A DNA stretch of 64,000 nt from Mayfieldus sp963740555 (GTDB taxonomy: Bacteria > Actinomycetota > Thermoleophilia > Solirubrobacterales > 70-9). Below the pieces are notes generated by a model. That model made no database searches. It was not told the DNA's origin and saw only the letters and a list, made by a program, of their open reading frames with translations. This document shows, piece after piece, positions 57,948 to 64,000 of the stretch (position 1 is its first letter; each line of letters starts with the position of its first letter). The position numbers were made by a program, and so were the translations under genes. Location of the stretch: assembly GCA_963740555.1 (NCBI GenBank), contig CAVUES010000005.1, positions 248,001 to 312,000 of the forward strand, written 5' to 3'.

Positions 57948-58229
57948 TCAGGTTTGCCGCGCGGTACGGGCCCGGGAGCTTCCCCCATAGGAGGAGAGAT
58001 CCGCCAGGAATGCGAGGACGACGATGAACCACTCGAATCCGTTGACGCCGTTGTTGCCCAGGGCCCACATCGCGGCGTAGGCAAGGGTCGTCCACGGCAG
58101 AAGGAAGAAGCCGATCAACGGAACCGCCCAGCTGTCGAAGGCCCGGCTCAACCAGTCGCTGAACAGCCAGACGACGAACAGCGCCAGCCGGGGCGAGATC
58201 AGGGCGAAGAGGACGACGAAGCAGCCCAT
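57948..58229 (-). CDS. Small membrane protein of unknown function
   Basis: The 93-residue protein has about three hydrophobic segments (CFVVLFALISPRLALFVVWL, AVPLIGFFLLPWTTLAYAAM, EWFIVVLAFLADLSSYGG) and a short Arg/Ser tail. ATG 58229 is a plausible start. I do not recognise a family, although such small proteins are common in actinobacteria. It is close to a two-helix channel-like protein gene on the same strand. Confidence 0.7.
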   Translation of the reverse strand: MGCFVVLFALISPRLALFVVWLFSDWLSRAFDSWAVPLIGFFLLPWTTLAYAAMWALGNNGVNGFEWFIVVLAFLADLSSYGGSSRARTARQT

Positions 58230-58238
58230 GTGCGCAGC

Positions 58239-58616
58239 CTATTGCCCAGCCCCGGGTTGCGCACCTGGCAGACCCTCGGCGGCGTCGCGCTCTATGCCGC
58301 GACGGTGAAAGAAGGCGCCGAAGGATCCGGCCAGGATCGCGACAATCGATATCGCCCATGCCTGCAGGAGGATGTCGAGCACCCGCGCCGGCGTCGAGAT
58401 CGGGTTCGGCAGCTGCGACGAGACGGTCAGAAGCTGGGTGCTGGTCCAGAACAGCGAGTCTCCGATGTTCCTTATCTCGGTCCCGTCTGCGTGTCGCTCG
58501 AAGAGGAAGATCAGCAGGCTTGCACCCAGGTCGAAAGCGAGCGTTGCCAGGAAGGCAAACGCAAGCCGGGAGCGCAAGCGCTGATGCGTCGGCGAGAGGC
58601 CTCGGGCCACCCTCAT
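58239..58616 (-). CDS. Two-helix channel-like protein with degenerate pore
   Basis: From ATG 58616 (MRVARGLSPTHQRLRSRLAF), with GGAGCGAGGTG upstream, the protein has 125 residues: helix 1 FAFLATLAFDLGASLLIFLF, a pore-loop-like segment IGDSLFWTSTQLLTVSSQLP, and helix 2 VLDILLQAWAISIVAILAGS. The layout is that of two-helix ion channels, but the TVGYG filter is replaced by LTVSSQLP, so K+ selectivity is unlikely. It could pass another ion or be non-conducting. Confidence 0.6.
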   Translation of the reverse strand: MRVARGLSPTHQRLRSRLAFAFLATLAFDLGASLLIFLFERHADGTEIRNIGDSLFWTSTQLLTVSSQLPNPISTPARVLDILLQAWAISIVAILAGSFGAFFHRRGIERDAAEGLPGAQPGAGQ

Positions 58617-58689
58617 CACCTCGCTCCTGCCCTCTCGAACGGCTTGCGGCACGGGGCGAGTATTCCGAAGCCGGCGGTCGGCCAAGCGG

Positions 58690-58803
58690 CGGGACTAGCG
58701 GGTCGCGTCGATCTCGAACCAGACACCTGACATTCCACCCCGCGTCACAGAGCGCGCCAACCAACCGGCCGCCGATGAAGCCGGTGGCGCCCGTGACAAG
58801 GGG
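58690..58803 (-). pseudogene. Truncated NAD(P)-binding SDR/NmrA-like fragment
   Basis: The minus strand reads LVTGATGFIGGRLVGALCDA then GWNVRCLVRDRRDPLVPP, the first strand, GxxGxxG and second strand of an NAD(P)-binding epimerase-type protein. There is no start codon in frame and no further domain; the sequence downstream is not recognisable. It is a leftover of about 38 codons. Confidence 0.6.
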
Positions 58804-58844
58804 CCCTTCGCACGGGTTCCCGCCGATCGCAGATACTCACGTGC

Positions 58845-59174
58845 ATGGCCGCCCCGTTGATCGAGTTTCCCGCCGACGATCCGGAACGTGCCCGCCGCTT
58901 CTGGCGGGGGGTGCTCGACGCCGAGCTGGCGCCGAGAACAGCCGAATCCGGGGCGGGCTGGGAGGCGGACGACGACGGACTTCGGCTGGGAATTCACGAG
59001 CGGGGGCCGGGCCCTGGTGACACCGCCTCGCTGCCCTACTTCACCGTGGACGACCTTCCCGCAACGCTCGAGCGGGTTCGCGAGCTCGGCGGTTCGGTCA
59101 TCCATCCGGGTGAGCGGTGGGCCATCTGCCGTGATTCCGAGGGCAGTCCATTCGCGCTCGCCGCTGGCCCTTGA
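58845..59174 (+). CDS. Glyoxalase/VOC-domain protein
   Basis: The 109-residue protein is a single VOC half-module: IEFPADDPERARRFWRGVLD (first strand-helix), GLRLGIHERG, a SLPYFTVDDLPATLERVREL helix, and AICRDSEGSPFALA. It fits small glyoxalase/bleomycin-resistance-type proteins that dimerise to form a metal site. The stop overlaps the sulfatase start by TTGA. Confidence 0.85.
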   Translation: MAAPLIEFPADDPERARRFWRGVLDAELAPRTAESGAGWEADDDGLRLGIHERGPGPGDTASLPYFTVDDLPATLERVRELGGSVIHPGERWAICRDSEGSPFALAAGP

Positions 59175-60787
59175 ATCGGGGGGATGAAGGGGGGGTCCCC
59201 TGGCGGAGCCACCGCTGCCACCGGGACCGACCGCTGCTGCTCGCGCTGGCGCTGGTCGCGCTCTTCGTCGCCCTCCCCGGTTGCGGATCGAGCAATGCGG
59301 GACGCCCAAGCATCGTCGTGATCCAGCTCGACGACCAGGATCTCCACGACCTCGGAGCCGTCTACCGCAGTCGATCGGGCCAGAAGGTCAGCGTGCTGCC
59401 GAACATGCGCAGGCTGATTGACGCCGGGGTCACCTTCAACCACTACTACGTGTCGGTCCCGGTCTGCTGTCCGTCGCGGGCCGCGCTTCTCACCGGCCGC
59501 TACGCCCGAAACAACGGGGTCTTCACCAACATCGGCACGATCGGCGGGTTCGCTGCCTACAGGCGCCACGACCTCCGCGCCAACGTGGCGGTCTGGCTAC
59601 AGAAGGCCGGCTACCGCACGATCCACGTCGGCAAGTTCCTCAACGGCTACAGCTCGAAGCCGCCGAAGGTGCCGCCCGGATGGAACGACTGGCAGACCCT
59701 CGCCACCGACCCTTCGACCTCGTTCTATTACGGCTACCAATTCAATGTCAACGGCCGCATCACGCGGCGCTATGGCGACCGCAGCTACCGGACGGTGGAC
59801 TCCGCAAGCTGCCCGCACCGCTCCTCGGGTCGGTGCAACTACGTCACCGACGTTCTCACCGCCAAGGCCCTGCGGGCGCTACGAGCCACCCCGTCGAGCA
59901 GACCCTTCTATCTGCAGGTCGACTACACCGCACCGCACGTCGACGACCCTGGGCCGATAGGCCCACTCCCTCCCCCGCGATACCTGCACAGCCTTACGGG
60001 AATCAAGAGACCGCGATCGCCCGACTTCAACGAGGCCGACGTCTCGGACAAACCGTCGTTCGTGCGCCAGACGCCGCCGCTCACCCCCAATGACGTCCGT
60101 CGGGTCGACGTCCGCTATGAGGCGCGGCTGGAGTCGGAAAGGGCGGTCGACGACGGGCTCGGCGCGATCATCGCGATGCTGGGCCGGCTTGGCCGGCTGC
60201 CGAACACCTACGTGTTCCTGACCTCCGACAACGGCTACTTCCAGGGGGAACACCGCTTCGCCACCGGAAAGTTTCTGCCCTACGAGACGGCCAACCATAT
60301 GCCGTTGCTGGTTCGCGGGCCCGGCATCCCCGCGGGACGCCGGTCCGACGCTCTCAGCGCCAACGTCGATCTCGCCCCCACCCTCCTGCAGATCGCAGGC
60401 GCCCGTCCGGCGAGGCCCCTCGACGGCCAATCGCTGCTTCGTTTCGCGTCCGACCCTGCCCTCGAATCGCGCCGGGCGGTGCTGCTCGAGGACTTCACCA
60501 AAGCGCCGAGCCAGAACTCCGGGGCCTCGTCCGGGAGTCCCTCCTCCCGCGTCCCCCACGCCTACACCGGTATCCGGGTAGGGCCCTACAAGTACATCCA
60601 GTACGCCACCGGGGAGCGCGAGCTCTACGACCTCGACCGAGACCCCTACGAGCTGCGGTCGCTTGCGGCGGACCCGCGCTACCGCAACGTCGCCGCCTGG
60701 CTGTCCGTGCGGCTAAGGGCGCTGGCCAGGTGCAGCGGGGCCGCCTGCCGCCGACCGGTCGGGCCGATTCCGCGGCCGCTGCCCTAA
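59171..60787 (+). CDS. Sulfatase-family lipoprotein
   Basis: The 538-residue protein starts at TTG 59171 (TTGA overlap with the VOC gene). A lipobox VALPGC lies at about residue 38. The mature part has the metal-binding IQLDDQD (54-55), the sulfatase signature VCCPSRAALLTGR with the formylglycine Cys99 (CxPSR), HVGKFLNGY, a TSDNGYFQGEHRF block, and a C-terminal LYDLDRDPYELRSLA. It should hydrolyse a sulfate ester outside the cell after formylglycine-generating enzyme activation, which is not encoded here. Confidence 0.9.
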   Translation: MNRGDEGGVPWRSHRCHRDRPLLLALALVALFVALPGCGSSNAGRPSIVVIQLDDQDLHDLGAVYRSRSGQKVSVLPNMRRLIDAGVTFNHYYVSVPVCCPSRAALLTGRYARNNGVFTNIGTIGGFAAYRRHDLRANVAVWLQKAGYRTIHVGKFLNGYSSKPPKVPPGWNDWQTLATDPSTSFYYGYQFNVNGRITRRYGDRSYRTVDSASCPHRSSGRCNYVTDVLTAKALRALRATPSSRPFYLQVDYTAPHVDDPGPIGPLPPPRYLHSLTGIKRPRSPDFNEADVSDKPSFVRQTPPLTPNDVRRVDVRYEARLESERAVDDGLGAIIAMLGRLGRLPNTYVFLTSDNGYFQGEHRFATGKFLPYETANHMPLLVRGPGIPAGRRSDALSANVDLAPTLLQIAGARPARPLDGQSLLRFASDPALESRRAVLLEDFTKAPSQNSGASSGSPSSRVPHAYTGIRVGPYKYIQYATGERELYDLDRDPYELRSLAADPRYRNVAAWLSVRLRALARCSGAACRRPVGPIPRPLP

Positions 60788-60831
60788 GGACCTCTGCCCA
60801 TGCGCCGACTCGAGAGGTCGATCCAGGTGAG

Positions 60832-60878
60832 TCGCGGCGACTGGATTTGAACCAGCGACCTTTCGGCCCCCAGCCGAG
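60832..60878 (-). pseudogene. tRNA-Pro (GGG) 3-prime fragment, att-like
   Basis: The minus strand reads CTCGGCTGGGGGCCGAAAGG then TCGCTGGTTCAAATCCAGTC and GCCGCGA: an anticodon arm with GGG, a T-arm and the 3-prime acceptor strand. The D-arm and 5-prime acceptor are absent. To its right are gaattgggtc/gaattggactc repeats like those next to the tRNA-Glu fragments. The rest of 60788-61092 holds no gene. Confidence 0.65.
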
Positions 60879-61092
60879 CCGATCGGGGTCGTCCTGAATT
60901 GGGTCTCGCCTGTCCGGGCACGATGAGGTCCGCTGGTTCAGCTCGGTTTCTCTCAAATTGGACCCCGAATTGGACTCCGCCGCGCCTCGCGACGCAGCTC
61001 TTGCTTCTCGCGCGATGGGGGAGCGAACTCGGCGGCCATCCGGTGCAAGACCTCTGGGATCTCCGATCGGCAGTCATCCAGGGTTGCCACAA

Positions 61093-62313
61093 CTAGCGCT
61101 CGGCGAAGAACTCGCGGATCGCCCCGTGCGTCTGCTCGGGCGCCTCGAGCTGGGGCACGTGGCCGCAGTCGAGCTCCAGGTGGCGGGCGGTCGGCAGCGC
61201 CTCCTCGACGTGCTTGCGGAATGCGACCGGGACCAGCCTGTCATTGCGTCCCCAGACGAACAGCGTCTGCGACGACATCTGCGCGATCCGCGACCACAGC
61301 CCCTGCTCGCCATGCGGCTCGTCGAGGTAGATGTTGCGCGCTGCCTCATAGAACGCGACCCGACCGCGCGGCGTCAGATAGGAGCGAAGGAACTCGTCGA
61401 CCCCGGCGGCCGACCAACCGTCGCGCCCTCCGGGGACGAGGCTGCGCACCAGCGGCTCGGCGATCACCCGCGGCGCCGGCTGGATCAGCCCCAGCTTCGG
61501 CAGCGGCGCCCGCAGCAGCCAGCGCCAGCGCCGGTCGCGCAGCCAGGCCAGGGCCGGGCTCAGCAGGGCCATGCGCCTCACCCGCTTTGGGTGCAGCAGG
61601 CCGACCTCGATCGCGACCCTGCCGCCCATGCTGTTGCCGATCATGTGGGCCCGCTCGATCTCCAGCTGGTCGAGAAGCGCGGCGACCGCGTCGGCGAAGT
61701 AGGGAGCGTCGTAGGCGGCGCTGAGCGGCTTCTCGGATTCGCCGAAGCCGGGCAGGTCGACGGCGATAACCCGCCACTGGCCGGCAAGCGCCGCTATCGT
61801 CGGCAGGAACGAGGCCTTGGTCGCGCCAAGCCCGTGGATGCAGATCACCGGCTCGCCCCGCCCCGCCTCCAGGGTCGAGAGCTTGCCGGCCCGGGTTCGA
61901 ACCGAGGCGAACCGCAGCCGGCCGGGATCGATGATCCCGCTGGTGGCCGCCAGGAAGCCGACCCCGAGGTGCAGGTTCCGCCGCACCTGCAGCCGGCCGC
62001 GCTGGAAGGCGGTCATGCCGCCGCGCAGGTCGGTGGCGATCTGTTCCCAGGTCTGGGCATCTGCGCTCAGCTCGGCGTCGTAGTCGCCGTCGGCGGGCAG
62101 AAGCTCGATCCGCTCGTCTGAGATCGCGGCGTCCCAGCGCTCCCGATCGCCGACGGAGAGCCGAATTCGAGCGCTGCCGCTGGGGATGTCGATGACCGCC
62201 GGATCGAAGCGCTCGATCAGCTGCGCCAGCGCCGCCGGAGCCCCGCCCGGTGCTGCAGCGGGCTCTTCGTCCAGCGACGGCTCTGCTTCGGTCACGCCGG
62301 AGACCATAGACAT
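61093..62313 (-). CDS. SCP2-like domain fused to alpha/beta hydrolase
   Basis: From ATG 62313 (ATG 62307 is an alternative with GGGGAG upstream) the protein has 406 residues. The N-terminal about 110 residues look like a sterol-carrier SCP2-like domain (AVIDIPSGSARIRLSVGDRE, DLRGGMTAFQRGRLQVRRNL). The C-terminal alpha/beta hydrolase has ICIHGLGATKASFLPTIAAL, FGESEKP, nucleophile MIGNSMGGRVAIEV (GNSMG), FVWGRNDRLVP and His in LDCGHVPQLE. A lipid or steroid ester substrate is likely by inference. Confidence 0.82.
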   Translation of the reverse strand: MSMVSGVTEAEPSLDEEPAAAPGGAPAALAQLIERFDPAVIDIPSGSARIRLSVGDRERWDAAISDERIELLPADGDYDAELSADAQTWEQIATDLRGGMTAFQRGRLQVRRNLHLGVGFLAATSGIIDPGRLRFASVRTRAGKLSTLEAGRGEPVICIHGLGATKASFLPTIAALAGQWRVIAVDLPGFGESEKPLSAAYDAPYFADAVAALLDQLEIERAHMIGNSMGGRVAIEVGLLHPKRVRRMALLSPALAWLRDRRWRWLLRAPLPKLGLIQPAPRVIAEPLVRSLVPGGRDGWSAAGVDEFLRSYLTPRGRVAFYEAARNIYLDEPHGEQGLWSRIAQMSSQTLFVWGRNDRLVPVAFRKHVEEALPTARHLELDCGHVPQLEAPEQTHGAIREFFAER

Positions 62314-62617
62314 GCTCCCCGCGATTCGACCTCGCCGCTGCGCTCGACTTGCTGCCGGCGCAGGCACACGCCCCGCGTGGCGCTGATAAGCGACTGGATT
62401 TTCGTGTGCCGCCGGCCCTGACCGAGGGTCTCGAGCGACCGCCGCTCACTCCCCTTTCTCGCGCATTGGAGGCGCGCTGATCGGACAGGGCAAACGCTCG
62501 CGTGTCGTCCAAAGCGATACTTGGGCGCGTTCACTTCCGCATCCGAAACATCGGGGCGGACCACGGATGCGGGGACTTCTTGGCCGAACATAATCCGCCC
62601 ACAGCGATCGGAGACGA
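62314..62617. other. Intergenic, no gene seen
   Basis: This stretch between two divergent genes holds no supported gene. At 62418-62432 CTGACCGAGGGTCTC matches 13 of 15 bases of the palindrome class seen in the mce promoter; this may be chance. Confidence 0.4.
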
Positions 62618-62749
62618 ATGATCGAGTTGATCACGGACCTCCCGGACGATGTGCTGGGCATCGAAGCGAGGGGCGGGGTGACGGGCGAGGAGTACGAGCA
62701 GGTGCTGATCAGAGCGGCGTTGAGCCTGCCACAGCTGGCGGAGCGGTGA
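62618..62749 (+). pseudogene. Truncated SpoIIAA-like (STAS-fold) fragment
   Basis: A 43-residue frame reads MIELITDLPDDVLGIEARGG then VTGEEYEQVLIRAALSLPQL. The first 31 residues match the start of SpoIIAA-like proteins; the full family has about 120 residues, so three quarters are missing. The frame ends at TGA 15 bases before the permease start. Confidence 0.6.
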
Positions 62750-62764
62750 GGTAGGGGCGAACGT

Positions 62765-64000
62765 ATGCGAGTAGCCGCGGGCACGGGAGACTCGCGAGTG
62801 CCCAAGCCCGCGATTGACGAGCTCCGGCCGCCCTACCATCCACGCAGTCACGCGCGACGCGTGCGCGGGGAGGGCTTGCTGGGCCTGCGTGAGGCGAGCG
62901 CGATGGCGATCGGGGGGATGATCGGCGGCGGCATCTTCAGCGTCCTCGGCCTGACCATCGACCTCGCAGGCCACCTCGCGTTCGCCGCCTTTCTGATCGG
63001 CGGTTTGATCGCCGCTCTGACAGCCCACGCCTACGCCGGTCTCTCGTTGCGTGCCGGCCGGGCGGGCGGTCCGTTCACTTACCTGCGCGATGAAGGCCAC
63101 ACCCGGCCGGCCGCCTGGGTCGCCTGGCTTCTGATCCTCGGGTACGTCTTCGCGCTGGCTGTCTATGCCTTCACCTTCGGGCACTACCTGGCCAACGTGG
63201 TTGGGGCCCCGGTCCCGGTTGCCCGACTGAGCGGGGTCGCCATCCTGGCCGTCTTCGTCGCCGTCAACCTCCGCGGGGTAGCCACGTCAGGGCTGACCGA
63301 GGACATCGTCGTGGTCACGAAGCTGGCCGTGCTCGGAGGCGTTGCCTTGATCGGCCTCGCGGCGTTCTCGCCGACCCGCCTCAGTCCGCTCGATAACCAG
63401 GGCACGCTCGGGATCTTCCTCGGCGCCGCGGTGATCTTCGTTGCATACGAGGGGTTTGAGCTGCTGCCCTACGACTACGACGACATCGCCGAGCCCCGAC
63501 GGACGCTGCCGCGCGCCCTCTACCTCTCGGTCGCCGTGGTGGTCCTGGTCTACGTCACCGTCACGCTCGGCGCGCAGATGCTGTTGCCGGATCGGACAAT
63601 CACCGCCCAGAAGGAGGTCGCGTTCGCAGTCGCCGGCGAGCATGCTCTGGGCGGCTTCGGGCTCTGGGCGGCGACGGTGGGGGCCCTGTTCTCTACCAGT
63701 TCCGCGATCAATGCGACGCTGTTCGCGACCGCCCGCTTGGTCCGAGACGTGAGCCTGGCAAGCGAGCTTCCGGCCGCCCTCGCTCGCGAGCGCGGAGGCC
63801 TGCCGGCAGGCGCCGTGCTCGCCACCGCGCTCCCCGGGGCCGTCTTCTCGCTCTTGCCCGGAATCACCGAAATCGTCTCCTTCGGCTCGCTGGCCTTTCT
63901 GTTGGTCTTCGGGTTGGTCAATCTGCTGCATGCCCGCCATACCGCCTCCGGAGGCTGGGACCGGGGCCTCGCCTACCTCGGCGCAGCCGCCTGCTTCGCA
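62765..64000 (+). CDS. APC-family amino acid permease, C-terminus beyond window
   Basis: The frame from ATG 62765 is open to the window end (412 codons). It has the APC start GLREASAMAIGGMIGGGIFS (the GGxxGxGIF substrate loop), followed by helices LAFAAFLIGGLIAALTAHAY, AAWVAWLLILGYVFALAVYA and later IFVAYEGFELLPYDYDDIAE (the EGFE region) and FGSLAFLLVFGLVNLLHARH. It transports amino acids or amines with protons or as an exchanger. GAGGTAGGGG lies upstream of the start. Confidence 0.87.
   Translation, partial: MRVAAGTGDSRVPKPAIDELRPPYHPRSHARRVRGEGLLGLREASAMAIGGMIGGGIFSVLGLTIDLAGHLAFAAFLIGGLIAALTAHAYAGLSLRAGRAGGPFTYLRDEGHTRPAAWVAWLLILGYVFALAVYAFTFGHYLANVVGAPVPVARLSGVAILAVFVAVNLRGVATSGLTEDIVVVTKLAVLGGVALIGLAAFSPTRLSPLDNQGTLGIFLGAAVIFVAYEGFELLPYDYDDIAEPRRTLPRALYLSVAVVVLVYVTVTLGAQMLLPDRTITAQKEVAFAVAGEHALGGFGLWAATVGALFSTSSAINATLFATARLVRDVSLASELPAALARERGGLPAGAVLATALPGAVFSLLPGITEIVSFGSLAFLLVFGLVNLLHARHTASGGWDRGLAYLGAAACFA

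Noticed and set aside
1..64000. CRISPR array, phage genes, biosynthetic cluster
   Set aside because: No regularly spaced repeats, no cas, phage structural or NRPS/PKS genes were found on either strand.

Overview
The window is a high-GC chromosomal segment of an actinobacterium. A Rho-like protein with an acidic/Arg-rich linker, a six-gene MCE operon, a fused cobalamin-type ECF transporter, DUF4430 proteins, DUF2252, DUF2277 and VIT-type iron transporters together point to Thermoleophilia (Solirubrobacterales-like). This placement is inferred from gene content; no rRNA is present. Most genes start with ATG or GTG, and many are coupled by ATGA, GTGA or TGATG overlaps.

Layout. 1-2.7 kb: start of a lipoprotein gene, CsbD, DUF192, an unknown protein, and a Rho-like gene split by a frameshift. 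2.8-6.6 kb: SDR epimerase, short transaldolase, GlpD and a nitroreductase. 6.6-13.3 kb: a tightly overlapping five-gene operon under a cobalamin riboswitch. It encodes two secreted DUF4430 (transcobalamin beta-domain-like) proteins, an ECF T component, a double ATPase, and an S component fused to an alpha/alpha-toroid repeat domain. This is the most interesting system here: a candidate corrinoid uptake machine that carries both structural modules known from animal transcobalamin/intrinsic factor. 13.3-15.1 kb: two tandem paralogous secreted proteins.

15.3-22.3 kb: tRNA-Leu(CAG) and tRNA-Glu(CTC), followed by a tandem genomic island marked by repeated tRNA-Glu 3-prime ends. Its cargo is a desaturase, SnoaL-like protein, methyltransferase, GDPD, LuxR/TPR regulator and a catalytically dead alpha/beta hydrolase; no integrase is visible. 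22.4-28 kb: ferritin-VIT iron transporter, small stress-type proteins, a deletion remnant of a flavin monooxygenase, and an ECF sigma factor fused to a zinc-finger/membrane tail. 28-32.6 kb: two secreted alpha/beta hydrolases sharing a promoter palindrome, next to a PucR-type regulator. 32.6-41.5 kb: six overlapping mce genes without a YrbE permease pair. 41.6-52.2 kb: metallophosphoesterase, haloalkane-dehalogenase-like enzyme, large secreted hydrolase, lipoproteins, a c-di-AMP riboswitch with M23 peptidase, an NlpC/P60 protein and a polytopic membrane protein. 52.2-60.8 kb: frameshifted WxL-like protein, SHOCT, DUF2252, esterase, acyl-CoA carboxylase carboxyltransferase, small membrane proteins and a sulfatase. 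60.8-64 kb: a tRNA-Pro 3-prime fragment that may mark another island, an SCP2-hydrolase fusion, and an APC permease cut by the window end.

Three genes (the Rho-like gene, first mce gene, WxL-like gene) carry single-base frame breaks, two of them in C-runs. Either the assembly has indels in GC homopolymers or these genes are decaying. A REP-like intergenic repeat occurs at three loci, and a second repeat family is inserted in frame inside two ECF transporter genes.
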